Shown here one piece after another: positions 23,132 through 36,450 of a stretch of DNA of 53,388 bases (within the stretch, counting starts at the first letter, position 1; every line of letters starts with the position of its first letter). The stretch lies in NCBI GenBank assembly GCA_002778195.1, contig PCDI01000003.1:3602574-3655961 (forward strand), written 5' to 3'. The notes below the pieces were generated by a model, which had not been told where the DNA came from, made no database searches, and saw nothing but the letters and a program-made list of their open reading frames with translations. A program made the position numbers and the translations under genes. Source of the stretch: Raffaelea ambrosiae (lineage: Eukaryota > Ascomycota > Sordariomycetes > Ophiostomatales > Ophiostomataceae).

Positions 23132-25644
23132 ATGGCTTCCCAGGGATTGAACGAGACTGAGGCGCCTCTGGACATCCAGTGCATTGCCTGCGACGGGCCT
23201 CTGTACAGGAGCGAGCAAGTGAATGTATGTAAGTGTTTGAGGAGATCTTGTGCCAATCCAAGAAACCGGGTCCTGTCCTGCTTGGTGGCAGCTGACCTCC
23301 ATCAGTGTTTGGAGATGAACGCAAACTGGTCTACCGCGAGTTTTCCACGATCGAGGTGTTTCTGCATTCCAACGCGAAGCACGAAGGCTTCCTGTTTTCG
23401 GCCTTCTCGGAATGGATGTACAGCGACCGCAGGGACTCGGACCGCGTTCCAGAAGATGATCAACAGCTCATGCCTCTGATCATGTGCCACAAATCCTGTC
23501 TGGAGCTGTTTGTGAGTCTGTATACTTCAGAAGCCGAGCGCATCCGCCCGGCGGAGGCCGATGGGGCCGTTGCTCCCTCGGACGGAAGAATGGTCGAGGT
23601 CGACGAGGATGGCCGGGCCAGCATGGCGCCCGGCGCTGATCTCGGTACCAAAGTCGCCGTCGGGGTCGGCCCTCGGGCCGAGGATGCGCTCGTGCGCCGC
23701 AAACGAGAAGACGCCGAGGCGGCTCTCTGGGGCCTGGGCTGCTTCCAGTACAGCTGGATGCGTCCCTACCGGTTCCGCGGCGCGCTCGTATTCAAGCTCG
23801 ACCGGGCGTACCCGCTGGCCGACGTCGATCAAGACGTGCTGGCCCGGCTGGCGCAGCAGTGTGGCCTGCCGCGCTTGGCCAGGCTGCCGCTCGAGGTGGT
23901 CGAGCAGATCCGGCAGAAAGATCCGTTCTTGCCGTTCTGGAACACGCTGGCCGTCCATGCCAAGGTAGCCAAGGCGGCCTGGACGTGCCAGACGCTGGCC
24001 GAGGTACGTCTGCGGGCGCTTGGCCGGTGGGAGCGGGGGAGCCCCGTGGTGGAGAGGAGAAGGAGACGCCCAGCCGAAGAAGCGACACAGACGCCAGGGT
24101 CGCCGGCAAGGCCATCCGACAACGACGCCATCCTCCGCCTGACCATCGACACGGACGGCGTGGCCCGGATCGAACGGCTGGCGACGTGGCCACCGCCGAA
24201 CCCGGCCACCCACGTCCTGGGCAAGCGCAGCACCACCACGCGCGTCTATGTTGTCCAGCACGAGGACGTCTTTGCCGGCGTCGACGCCCAGATCAAGGGC
24301 AGCCACCTGCTGCGGCTGACGGCCATGCCCTGCGCCCACGACCGCAGCGCGCCGCCGCTGCCGCTCTGGGACGTCCCCTATCCGCCGGACCTGCGCGACT
24401 GCTTTCTGTCGCCGCAGGAACACCAACAGCGCCGCCATCCGTGGACGCTGTTCAAGACGGTCGACCTGGCTGCCACCCGCGGGCTGACATTCCTGATGCA
24501 TCACAACAGAATCCAAGCTGTGGTTGCCCACGACGCGGCCAATCCGTCTGTTTCGCCACGGTCGCTCTACCGCCAGTTCTCCAATCTGTCGCACACCTGG
24601 ATGGCCAAGGTGGTCTGGCAGCATGTGCCCATTGCACCTGGTGACCGTGTCACGGCCCTGGGTGTGCAGAAGCGGTGTGACGGCAACAATGGCTCGGGCA
24701 GGAACCATGTTTATGTACGTGGGACTCATTCTGACGTGTGATGCTGGCTTTTTGCCTGGATGTTTCAAGCACATCAAGCTCTCTCACTACTACTTGCTAC
24801 CTCTGTTTGTCTTCTGCTGACTCCCAAGATTCGCTTGCAACTCGCCGGCGACGTCTTTGTCGGCAACTACGTGTGGTCGGCCCCGGCCCAAGCCGATCTC
24901 GTCGGCTGTAGCTTCTCCGAGGAGGACTGGAACAACAACCATGCCACCATGATCTACGATGTGCCTCAGCGCTGTGGCGCCGTGGTGCACGTCGGAGCCT
25001 ACCATAGACGACGGCGCGTATCGGAGGACGAGGAGGAGAAGAAGGAGGAGGAGAAAGAAGAAGACGAGAAAGAAGAAGAGAGCATGAGCAAACACAACCA
25101 GGTGGGAAACGATCCCAGGAGGCCGCATATCTTTCCCCTCCGCGACGACGGCCGCTGCTTTGCCATGCCGGTGTGCGACTGGCAGACCACGCCGGGCTAC
25201 GACACGTACGTGTCTTCTGCGCCTCTCAAGGGCGCCAGGATCGTCGAGGTGTTTTACCGCGTCTACAACAATGTTCGCTTCTGCCAGGGACTGCTGATCA
25301 CCTACGGCCTCGGAGGCTCCGGCTCCGGCTGCCATGCCGAGGGCCCATACCCGGGCGCCCAGCGAGCCCTCGGCCAGTGCCGCATGGGCATCGACGACAG
25401 CGTGGTCTACACCCGCCCGACGACTCTCTGCATCCGCCGCGTTCCGCAGCACACGTTCTCCAAGCCCCAGGAGGCTCCCAATGGCGTCGCCGTCGAGCTG
25501 AGGAGCCACAGCGACAAGCCGACGGAAGGCCGGGCGAATCTGCACTACCACCAGACCGGCGACTGGGTGTGCCATACCATGGACGGCTATCTGAGCATGA
25601 TCTGCACCCCGACGTACACCATGATCAAGAAGATCGAAGGCTGA
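23132..25644 (+). CDS. Uncharacterised fungal protein with F-box-like core
   Basis: I do not recognise this family. Exons are 23132-23228, 23306-24714 and 24829-25644 (773 aa). The N-terminus has a paired-cysteine start (CIACDGPLY near residues 12-20). A later stretch, LARLPLEVVEQIRQ near residue 225, resembles the core of an F-box, with a Trp-rich continuation; an F-box would imply a role as substrate adaptor in an SCF ubiquitin ligase. The C-terminal 350 residues look like a globular beta-rich domain with many Trp/Tyr/Cys (YVWSAPAQADLVG, FPLRDDGRCFAMPVCDW, VFYRVYNNVRFCQGLL). It is interrupted by a highly charged Glu/Lys insertion encoded at about 25020-25090. The start ATG has a good context (gccATGgct). 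The gene model is solid, the function open. Confidence 0.8.
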
Positions 25645-26149
25645 AAGACGGCAAGGAACTCCCACATTGTACGGCAAAGGCGGCTCCTCGAGCTGAGGGG
25701 GTCCCTTGCCTCGAGGTCTTTCTCGGCGCCTGCTATCTGACCTTTGGTGGTGTGTGGTTTTTTTCGTTTTCCCTTTTTTTTTTTTTTTACTAAACCCTCA
25801 CTCCCGTCTTTTTTCTTTTCCCGTCTCTCCTCCCCTCCTCTCCCAGAGTACGTGCCGCAGACATGCTTGCCGTGTTTGATGTGACGTGTGCCTGGTTCAG
25901 GAAGAGCGCCGTTTTTGGAGCCGAGATTTCCCCTCTTCCTCTTTTTCCCACCCTTCCCCTCCACTGCCTATGCGTCATCGACATAGGATGTGATATTAGA
26001 CGAGGCCAGGATAACTAGTACTATGTATGATAACACACCTCCCAAGCAAGCAAGACGGAGGGAGATACCCTGCAAAGCAACAGAAAGACGGCACATGCAT
26101 GCCTGCTTCCCTTGGACGCACAAACATGTTTGCTCACCCGTGTCTTTGC

Positions 26150-26180
<31 letters not shown>
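26150..26180. repeat. (GT)n microsatellite
   Basis: About 15 consecutive TG dinucleotides in the gene-poor region. Confidence 0.95.
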
Positions 26181-26184
<4 letters not shown>

Positions 26185-26624
26185 TCCATGCCTATTTCTG
26201 CTTCAGCCACTCTCTTTTTGTCTGTCTGCCTGCCTGTGCCTTGTGCCTTGCCTTCCCCCACCCTTGTTTTCCTTACGCTCAGGCCTTCTCTTCCCTCCCG
26301 AAACACAAGGGCACAGAGCATTGATATCCCAGCCCGCTCCCAACGGACAGGGAAGGACGGGATCTCCCAAAGAGATTTCCTGATTCTCTGGGGGGTCTGT
26401 GTTTGTCGAAACGCGGGATGACAAAAAAAACATAAAACTAGAAACAGAATCACACAGTCCCAAACAAGTAATTAGCTCACGGGAATTTGTGTTTCTGCGG
26501 CAGAGGTCTGTGCCAGTTTTTCTCCTCTTTGGGTTTCTTTTGTCTGGGGGGGTTTTTTTTTTCTTCTTTTTTTTTCTTTTTTTTGTCTCTTCTCTTTTCT
26601 CTACCTTCTTCAGTTTCGGTATCC

Positions 26625-26760
26625 TGTAACATGCCCTCCCTGGTTCGGTTCCCTTTGCATGTCTTTGTGCCCTCCTCGGCTTAGCTCTTCTTGTATGTCT
26701 TTTGCTTTCTTTGGTTTGGCTCTCATCCATGTTTTCATGCCCTCTTCGGCTCGGTATATT
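26625..26760. repeat. Imperfect tandem repeat of about 45 bp
   Basis: Three diverged copies share the core catg(c/t)...ccctcctcgg(c/t)t. They give the Lys/Arg-rich pseudo-repeats of the minus-strand frames, which argues against those frames being genes. Confidence 0.6.
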
Positions 26761-27555
26761 GCCCGTATCACCAGACAATGGCTCTGTGCCGGACTCGCCG
26801 CCATCGATTGGCTGTCGGTTGCTTGCCGCTTTCGGGTATCTGGGCAAGTTGGCTAAGCTGACCACGGAGTGAGCAGCCATGATGAGCTGGCCAACGTGGC
26901 AAGCATGGCTCTTCACGGCAGGAATCTTTGACAAGGAACCATCAGCCTGAGAAAGAACCAACCGCAAAAGGAAAGCGTTGACGTTATTTGTTTTTGCTAT
27001 GTATTTTTTGTCCCTTCTGCCCTGCCGGGGTTTTGCGAGTTGTGACAAGGGGGGACGAGGAACGGTCCGTTGTTCTCTTTCGCGTCTTTTTCTTTTTCGC
27101 TGTTCTCGTTTCTGATACGTGTATACGTGCAAGTCGCCTTTACCTTGTAAGGCAGAAAACGGCAAAGCGTGATTCTTTGTGAAAGCCGTGTTTGCAACTC
27201 TCATTTGTCCAGGCCCCTATGCACAAACCCCTTCTTGCACTAGATCTTACGTCTTCAGCTGCTGTCATGTAGACACGCACAGTTCCCTTTCTGGATAACA
27301 AACTACAGACAGGCGGTTGACAGCTTTGACAGCCGTCGGGCATCAAGAAGATGCCACTTTATGGGGCTGACAGGGCGAAACCTAGCGTGCATAACCGAAT
27401 CTGACATGTAAGCCAGCCTTGACAGCAGGAGAAAAGGGGAAAAGAGGAAAATAATAGTACTATGTAATAGGAGAAGGAGAATGCACCTCCATCCCACGGC
27501 GAGTTTCAGCAACTGGCCAATATAAATCCAGAAGAGGCACTGCAATCCATCTGTT

Positions 27556-27594
27556 CTTCAGGGTTGTCCTTCAGGGTTGTCCTTCAGGTTGTCC
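27556..27594. repeat. Short tandem repeat ttcagggttgtcc
   Basis: Three head-to-tail copies of a unit of about 13 bp, the last one shortened by one base. Confidence 0.85.
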
Positions 27595-28660
27595 ATCCTT
27601 CCAATAGGGGAACCCGCCCGTGCCTGACAGCTACAAGCAAAAGAGTGGCTGCTGTGGCTTACCGTACGCCGTGAAAAACAGGAACTGCTGATGCCGATGC
27701 TACCGAATCTCTCCTGGATCAACAGGTACGCATCCATCACAAAGGGGGGTTGACAGCCCGAGAACAAAATTCCCAGGCACAGCCCATGTTTGCGCCCCTC
27801 ATCCTACGTGGCACAATCCTCGCCACACAACCGGGCAAAAGAACCCTTTTGTCGTTTTCCATCGGCGCCGTTCGGGGGGGGGGCAAAACTGCCAAACCAC
27901 AAAAATCTGCACGTTCTGCTCTGGACCGGTTTGCTTTGCTTTTTGCTCCGCTGACATGCGTTATTTGGGTGTGTGCACTGCATACCTTGTTTTGGTGCTC
28001 GGAGAGAATGCGCAAAGGAGTGCATAGCGCAGACAGAAAACAGACAGCCCGCATACACACGCATACTCACCAGTCTGCACTCACACAAACGTAACTACAC
28101 ACTTACATACGCAGGTACGGAAATGCAAATACAAAGTACAAAAAACAATGCGTCACAGCGCACGCGCCGCCCACGCGGGAAGTTCGTTTCTCTTGTGTAA
28201 AGTGTTCAGCTTCGCAGGGGGTGGCTGTCAGATTTTTGGGTTTTTTTTGGGGGGGTGTTTAATTTTTTTTTTTGTCATGGATGTCTACAGTTACAGGTGA
28301 CGGCATCCCAGGATGGACCACGGAAATGGCCAGCGGAATGCCCAACGGGTGCCACCGGATGGGGGATGCCCACAGATTGCCAATCTGATGCGGCGTCCAA
28401 CCAACCAACCAACCAGCCCCCTTCATGCGAGCCATTACCTCACCAACCCGTTTGTTGGAGAGGGCAAGGCCGTGCAGAGAGGCAGGGCAGGCGAAGAAAG
28501 CGCAGGAGGGCAATTTATCGTGCATAAGTGGCTGGTAACTCTCGCACGTACACACACACAACAGAAACCGTAGGACCTACACTTTTTGTCCACCCTGGTT
28601 GACACCATGGTGAGAGCATAAAGGTCCTCTGGCTGTGCACACCACCTTGTGTCTTTCTGC

Positions 28661-28685
28661 GTGTGTGTGTGTGTGTGTGTGTGTG
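28661..28685. repeat. (GT)n microsatellite
   Basis: About 12 GT dinucleotides in the gene-poor region. Confidence 0.95.
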
Positions 28686-29620
28686 GCTTTGTTCTTATTC
28701 CTATGGTGATCCCATGCGGTGTGGAAGGGGGAGTACTTATTCGCCGTGCACCCAATCAGAAGAGCTGGCCAGGGTTTCCAGACTGCGGTCACATTCCTCG
28801 GGAACCAGAAACGGCGTCGATTGTTGGCGAGGGCCGGGCCAGGCTGGCCATCCTTTCGTAGGCGCTCGCCGAAGTGTGCCTGGTGCAAGAGAAGACAATC
28901 GCGTGAGAATGCCGTTCCTGCGTGCCACTCCGAATTGCAAGCCTCCCGGCTGTTGTTTCTGAGAAGATTTCCAGCCTGGGATTCATCAACTACATTGTAT
29001 GTGGTTAGTATGCACAGCACACAGCTGTTGGCTCGAAGCGGGCCTATGGAGATGGATCATGCCACCGTACAAAAGAACCCAACTGGACCCAACAGGACAA
29101 TGCTCCGTGGCACGCATATCAAAATAGGAAACTGGAAAAGAAGAGCTACCTACTACGGTGTGTGCATGTAAGAGAGAAGGGCGCGGAGGGGCCGCCGGCC
29201 CCTCCTCTAATGATCGTCAGGGTCTGCCATAATAGCGGGAGGGCCTGCTCTTTTGGCGATCGTTTGAAGAGAACTACGGTGGAGCTACGGTGTACGATAC
29301 AGCGCACGCGTACGTATACACGCTTGCTGCACCTCCACGTTTTGGGGCATTCGTGTTGGAGAACTCGCGGGTAATGTTTGCGCGGCCCCCCTCGCTTGTC
29401 TCGTGGAGTCCTGAGCGGAAACAAGCGAGCACGGCAAGGAAAGGAGAACAGTTAGAAGAAGAAGAAGAAGAAAAAAATAACAAAGAGATCGACATGAAAC
29501 TGCCAGACAAGGCGATGCGCGAGCTCGGCAGCGCGGGCCATGAGGTCTCTCTCCAGGTGGGCGGACGGTGTAAAAAGTGCGGAGATTCCGGTGGTTTTCG
29601 GTGAGTTGTCAACGAAGACG

Positions 29621-29679
29621 GGTCAGCCAGAAGGGGTCAGCCAGAAGGGGCCAGCGCCAAAAGGGGCCAGCCAAAAGGG
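29621..29679. repeat. Short tandem repeat ggtcagccagaagg
   Basis: Four diverged copies of a 14-15 bp unit (ggtcagccagaagg, then ccagccaaaaggg types). Confidence 0.8.
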
Positions 29680-31029
29680 CAACAACCAAGTACGGAAAGT
29701 CATTCACCGCATGCTATCATGCATCTCTTGGTTACCATCTTGCTGCTTCTGATACCGGCAGCCTACTGCGACAGGCTACTGCGACGCAAGCCTGCAGGGC
29801 CTGCAAGTCATCCCAGGCGTGGCCCAACGTAACCCTCTTGAAGCAGCCATCTTGGACAGTCTCATGCACGGATGGGCTGGTCTGGGGGCGGAGGGGGGTG
29901 GTGATTTGATTCTGTCGGAGTCCAACCGGACAGGTCTGTCCGGGGAAGGAAGAGGCAACAAAGAAGAGAATGCACGAAAATGCAAAGCTCGGGTTGCGCA
30001 AGTGGCCGGTTGTGCACGGAGTTGTTGGTCTCTCTGGTCATACGTTACTTGTACTTGCGTACAGCTAACTTTCTTTTTTGGCGTGTGCATTTGTGCGTTT
30101 GTGCGTTTGTGCTTGACAGCAGACAACAGCAGACTAACAGGAAACCCAAAAAGAAAGCATAATAAATAATCGAGTACGACAAGTGGCGTGAGGAGGCAAC
30201 GGTAGTTCGTCACGGACTCGTAGTTCACAAAGAAAAAGCAAAGTCCCTCCGAGGAAAACGAGGAAAGTGATGAGAGCCAGGTGGCAAGAGGCAAGACAAA
30301 AAAAAAAAAGAAGAAACAAAATCGAGCCATGGAGGAATCGAACGATGTACACGGTGTATGTCGTCGACAGTGACGATGGTCTCGATGGATAACCAGGAAA
30401 ATTCGAGGATCGGAATAAGAAAAGAAAGCAGTTCTCGAGCAACTGCGATTGTCGTCGGGCACGACATCTCACCACACGCAGGGCAACAAATCGATCTCAA
30501 CCAAGAGTTTCTGGTCTGCAGGACCGAAACTAGCGCTTTTTCTTTCGTTTTTCCGTTGTTTGTCGTTCTCAGCATACCATGGATCTCATCTTTTTTTGTG
30601 TACGCTGTATGCGAGTGTATCTCGAGATTCCCGAGGCTGCATAACAAGTGGCACACACACACACACGCGCGCACACAGGGGCACCCCCCTTTCCGCGGCG
30701 CCCTCGCAACACCTGACTACTTGTACATAGCTAGTGCTTCTCTTGTCTTCCTCACACCCACAGGGCCCAAACAGACTAAAGCGTCTACCCTGGCGCATCG
30801 GCAGCACGCTAAAAGCCAGAGACGAGAAAGCGCACACGCCCGGCAGGCCAAAAAAAAGAAAGAGCAGTCTCCGTGTCGGCAGAAGGTATTCAAGGATCGA
30901 TATCATCTATTCAGACTTTACTCTTGCCTTTTTGATCTTACACGGAGTGCTGCATTCGCTCTTGCCGTGTCGGCCAAGCTGTTTCTGGGCTGTGCGCTGT
31001 TCACAGGCAGTGCGCGTCGTTTTGTCACC

Positions 31030-34000
31030 TTGGGTTTCCTTTTACTACTACGTAGTATGTACTCGTGCATATGAGTACTGATACTACGAGTACGGTGTAC
31101 TCGTATGTACGAGTAGTATGTCCTGGTCGTGTTTCTTCTGCAGCTCTGCCAAGGACGAAACCGGAAACGGGAAGGCGGAAAATAGCAGACCAAAGAAAGA
31201 GGCCGAAATGGAAAACAGGTACTACGTTAGAAAGAGGATATGCAAACACACAGACCGACCAGGGCCCAGCTCTGCAGGGTAGGTAGCCGCCAGAGGGTTT
31301 CTCCTACCGGAGGGTAGCCTTCACTTGTCTCTCCTCCCTCTTCCCGCCCATCTGCACGCTCGAGCATTCTCCATTTCCCTCCTCGACACGCCGTAGCCGT
31401 CATTTGCCAATGCAGAATAGGATAGGCATGCATCCGCTGTTCTGGGCGATGCCCCAATTTCTGTCGCAATCTATCGTGCATACGTTTTCCGTGTGTGACC
31501 GGTTCAGAGTGTCCGTTCGCCGCCAAATGCATACAGTTTGCAATATGCTAAATATATCAAGCACAGAGCAAAGTCAGCACAGAGAGAGAGAGAGAGAGAG
31601 AACGGGATAGCAGCTGAGGCTAGTGCCGCATGTGGTTTCATGAGCGAGATAGCCGAATCCGGTCATTCCAGTTCACGACAGACGGCCGGAAAAAGAATAC
31701 CACCGTAAAAGGGGGGGCCAAAGACGGGGGACCGTAAGAAGGAAATGCGTCTGGCCGACGCCTCTGAGGTGTCTGTTCTGCTTGCTGTGTAGCTGGCTAC
31801 TATCGTATGTATCTTGCATTCGAGTACTCGTAGCAACTAGTTATGATTCACTACACCGTACTTCTTTATCGCCTGTCCACCCGTAGTGGAATGCAACTGC
31901 ATGGAGGGATGCCCTGCATCTTACTTGCAGACTGAGGCCATCCACAGCAATATCCGACAAGCAAAACGGACAAGCATACAAAATAGTCAAGACACAAAAA
32001 CGAGCTCAGTCAGCTGCCCACTTAAAATGTCCACCAGTCGAACAACGGGCGTTACAGACGTCTCGTTTTGTTTACGAGCGTCCGCCAGAATGTCACCAGC
32101 TTCTAGAAGCGAGCACCCCCGAGATGTCCAGCAACACTACATACCTAGTACACCCCCCCTGAAGACAGATGGACGGAAGAACGAGCTTCTTTTCCGAGCT
32201 CGAGTACTAAAAAAAGGCTGCGATGCTACCTTGTCAACGGGTGACAGAACTCACGATCGAGGCCATTTCCTGCCAGCCTGGACAGTCCATGGCAGGCCAG
32301 TCTCTCGAGTTGTTAGTTACGGTGCATCGTGGTGTATCGTAGTTCTCCGTTTTTGGCCATGTCACCTTCTTCTCCCCTCATCTCCCCATCTCTTCACCTC
32401 CTCTTCGTTTTCCTCGGCCTCCCCTTTATCCCACAGAACTGGCGAGATTGGAAAACCCACACACCCAAAAAATAAAAGGCCCACGCAGCTCTGCAAGGTA
32501 CACAATCCTGAGACACTGCCTGGCCTGGCACCATTTTCTGCAGGTTGCTTGCGCTAAAAAGGAGAGCTCTTGTTTTAGTGGCACAAACAGACACGCAAAC
32601 TGGTTGCTTCATTAAAACGGTTCCCGCGTGCATACTCGTAGTACGCACTCGTACAGAGCAACTAACTAGTTGGTGGTTAGCGTGTCCATTTACTGGGGGA
32701 AACAACTACTCGTACATACATACCATAGTAGTAGTACGAGTGCATAGCAGGTCTGTCAAACTGTGGCTTGCTCAAAATCTGAACCACGGATTGCAGAAAG
32801 CCAGCACGTGTTTCAACCGCATCAGCCACAGCCACGGGACGCTTCTTCCAGCGCGGCCGAGCAGAATTTCCCATTTCAAACGCGCTAGTCAAGGCCCTGT
32901 GCGTACCAACTACATACTATGTAGTAGTTAGTTCACTCGTTTGAAATCCACTGATTATCTTCGTAGCGGTGTGTCTGGATTTTGTCTCTTCCGGCCCAGA
33001 CCAGTTCAAGGCAGCCCTTTTTTCTTCTGCCGAGAACCTCCTTTCCTACTCGCCAACAACACGCGCTTTTCGCCCTAATGCAAAGAAGTACACGCACACC
33101 CTTCTATCTGTTTGTCCAACGTAGAAAATGCATGCGAGCCTGCGGCGGGGAAGATGCAGCAAAGAGTGTTCGGAAAGTGGTTTTGGCAGGGAGGAGGCTG
33201 TTGGATATTGGATATTAACTACAATGTATGCCATAACTAGTAGCACGAGTACATAAGCAACTAACGAGCATGCGAATGCAAGGGAGACACATTCCCAGGA
33301 CAGACTGTCCAAGACTTTAAGAATACCAGGGAAGACGCACAATGGACAGACCATATGATTGCAGAAAGAGCCCGAAACTTGTTTTCTGTTGACTGTTTTC
33401 TTTATATAGCATGCTTGAAAGCAAGCATCGTGTACGAGTACTCGTATCTCTTATATGGTGGTCCTTGCCCGGACGCCGAGATGTGTTACATACTATGTAG
33501 TACGAGCTGTGCTACGAGGTGCGAAGAACTAGGAAGATTTCCTGAGATTGGCCCCCAACTGTTCCCTAGAGTCTGTTCGTGCTAGTAGGTGATGATGTTG
33601 CTTTGTAGGATCACGACCGGCAGGGTCTAGGTGAGATGGAACTGTCAAAAGAGTTCCAGTTCCCCTTATGACCACGAGATGTGTGTTGCTCGTAGCTTCA
33701 GTCTGGTCCGTTCATGGGCAGCCCTGCCTAGCCTGGGAGGGCCATGCCGGCTGTTTTGCCAAAGATACAACAGAAGGGTGACATCGTCAGTGTTTAGGAA
33801 CACCAAACGGGTCATAGGTCCTGTGCACGGTAAATGCCTCAAGGCGGATGCCGAGCACGAGGCCGAGGAGGCCAAGTCGAGAAGGCCAAGTCGAGGAGGC
33901 CAGGCCTGTTAAAGCCCCATCAGTTCCAAAAAAAAAAAAAAGAAAAAGAAAAAGAAAAAAGAAAACACATCGTCGACTAGTGCATCCATGCACAACACCC

Positions 34001-34900
34001 GTCCAAGACCCACGAGACTGTGGGCACTCTTCTTGCTCCCCCGTCTCTTCCGCACTTCGGGGGTTGCCATTCATCTCCCTTTTCTGTCCCCAATCCAGAC
34101 AGCGGAGCCGTGCCTCCTCCCTCTCCGTGGCACCAACTAACTACTATGTAACCAGGCTCCTTCTCCCTTCTTGTCGTCTTGTCGTGTTCTTGTGTCTGTG
34201 CAGCCTGCAGTGTCTGCACTCCTCCGCAAAAAAAAAAAAAAGAAAAAAAAAAAAAGCCAGGGAGAGAGAAAAGGCCCCAAGGTCAATCCGAGAGGTCCAT
34301 GCCCTTGTTCCCCACCCCTGCCGACCCTGGTCCGTGATGAGAAACCCGCTTTTGCGCATCTTCACACACACCCCAGCCCAGGCACCCTGGTCAATCTACT
34401 ATGTAGGGTCCTCGGCTGGCCAATCACTGCCGCTTTGCGCCCCCCTACCCCCTCTGAAACCATGGTGGCTTTTTTCTCTTCTTTGCTGTTGACCATAATT
34501 CTCTGGGTCAGGACCAGGCTCACTTTTGCGCGAACCAGCAATCTCGACAGCTGGTCGATCTTCACATTTGAGTACATAACCAATAGTAGTTGTGTGCAAG
34601 AGGTCAGAGTCTATGAAGGAGTATCTACATATGTCACAAACTCCAAAGTAGTATCACGTCAGTTGCCACGCGGGACTTCTGGTCAAAGGGGCAAGGGCAA
34701 TCTTAAGTAACAATCTGCTTCTTCCTGAGGCAGGGGTGAATCCTCGTCGTTTGTTCGCGTTGCTCGAGTGCGCTGTAGCACATACGACAATCCACACCCT
34801 CCTAGCATGCAGACCTCCTCAGTCTGTTTGTACTCGTACTATGTACATGCTACATAGCATGTAGCTACGGGTACGCCATAACTGACTAGTCCCTAGTACG
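31030..34900. repeat. Cluster of short AT-rich palindromes
   Basis: Self-complementary blocks built from tactcgta / tacgagta, tactatgtagta and ctaactagttag recur near 31045-31125, 31800-31860, 32630-32680, 32705-32750, 32905-32940, 33220-33260, 33430-33450, 33490-33515, 34390-34400 and 34830-34900. They do not form a regular array. Confidence 0.75.
31581..31601. repeat. (AG)n microsatellite
   Basis: Ten consecutive AG dinucleotides. Confidence 0.95.
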
Positions 34901-35220
34901 CTCCCACCTTCTAGACCCGCCTTTTCTGCAGCTGTTCGTTGTTTCTTCTTGTTTGGTTCCCCATCATGTCTCCATCGTCTGCGTGGGAAAAGGGAAAGGG
35001 AAAAGGGAAGGGGAAAGCGACCCAAGGCGACCCACATGCCGCCGACGGTCCCTTGCGGTCAAGCGAGGGACGGCCAGGAAAAAGAAAGTACAACAGCGCG
35101 GATGAAGCTTTGAAGCTTTGGGTGTGGACTCGCACAGCGTTGTCTTGTCTCCTCTTTTCTTGTCCCCCACGGTTACATGACCTCTATTCTGCAGGCACTT
35201 TCTGATTTCTGAGTTTCGGC

Positions 35221-35290
35221 TCTCTGCCCTGCTCTGCTCTGCCCTGCTCTGCTCTGCCCTGCTCCTGCTCTGCTCTCTGCTTTCTGCTCT
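35221..35290. repeat. Tandem repeat of gctct/gccct units
   Basis: Alternating ctgctctgccctg units form about 70 bp of pyrimidine-rich repeat within the gene-poor region. Confidence 0.85.
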
Positions 35291-36450
35291 CGGCCTCGTG
35301 GACGTCCATCATTCCATGTCGCAACTACAACCCTTGTTCCCTAAATTAGAGACTTTGTCTTGACCGTTCTATCCGCCCTGTCTGTTCCCGGTCTCAGTAC
35401 GACTCTACCCCGTGCAAAGTACGTGTGAATGCGTGGAGTAAGTACACCGTATACACCCTCATCAGAAAAAAAAGGCACCGCATGAGGCCCTTTCGTTCCT
35501 TGTCCACACCCTCTTTTGGTGGTCTGCCTCGTTGCAGCCAGGCCCTTTACTAGCAGCCTCCACCACTTTTTTTCTGGTCGGCTCAACTTTCGCCTCTCTT
35601 CCTCTTCCAGCTTATTCCCTCTCTTGTGCAGAGTTCCTCACCAGGTCCCTCACTGGGCGGGATTGCACTGAACATACAAAGTAGGCCAGGGACGGAAGCG
35701 CGGGTGTAGAACGCCATAAAATAACCACTCAAGTCCTCCCACACTTATAACCCACCCCTTTTATATATGTACTTTACACCCCCCAAGCTTCTCTTATTAG
35801 TCCCCCCTCGGTCTTCTTCTCTGTTTCCCTATCTCCCTCCCCTCCCCCCCTGTCTCTTTTCCCTTTCTTTTTATTTTGTTGTGCCTGTACGGGTACATCG
35901 TATGAGCATCCCGCCTTTACGTGGGTGTGGCTATACATACGGTATATATGGTCGTATATAACTTCTCCCGCCAACCTTCTTTTTTTTTGCCTTTCCTTTT
36001 TTGTTCCTTTCCTGGAATTCCGTCCAGCCTTCCTCTCGGCAAGCAAGGGTGAATAAGTTCTTATTTTCCCTTGCCTGTGGTCTCATTGCTCGTCAATCGG
36101 TTTTCACGGCTGCCGGCTCTTTTTTTTGTGTGTCTCTTTTCCCATCTTGACTTCTTTCCTTCGTTTGACTCTTATTCCCATTCTTCTTCTTCCGTGTTGC
36201 TCCAACATCGCCCCCCGGGGGCCAAAGCAGCACCCTTCAATGGATCGTTGGGGGTTTTGACATTTGTCACTCCTCCCTGTTCCCTTTTTCTTCTTTTTTT
36301 TTTTTCTTCTTGCTCTCGCTCGCCTTTTCCTCTTTTCCTCTTTCTCTCTCTCTCTCTTTTGTGATCTCGACTTCAATTCTTCTCTTTGTCTTCCTGGACT
36401 TTTGTGTGTTTCTTTTCTTCGTATTCTCCCTGCACTTCTATTTCGCCTCC

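Larger units (their letters stand above)
25645..36450. other. 10.8-kb gene-poor region with simple repeats
   Basis: No protein family was recognised on either strand, and open frames are short or low-complexity. The region holds GT microsatellites, short tandem repeats, poly-purine/pyrimidine tracts and, from 31 to 35 kb, many AT-rich palindromes. The last 700 bp look like a promoter and a CT-rich leader of the next gene. TATATA-like sequences lie near 35760-35770 and 35935-35960. Confidence 0.7.

Noticed and set aside
26203..27204. 333-codon open frame on the minus strand in the gene-poor region
   Set aside because: Much of it is Lys/Arg-rich translation of pyrimidine tracts and short tandem repeats; there is no domain and no promoter-like context.
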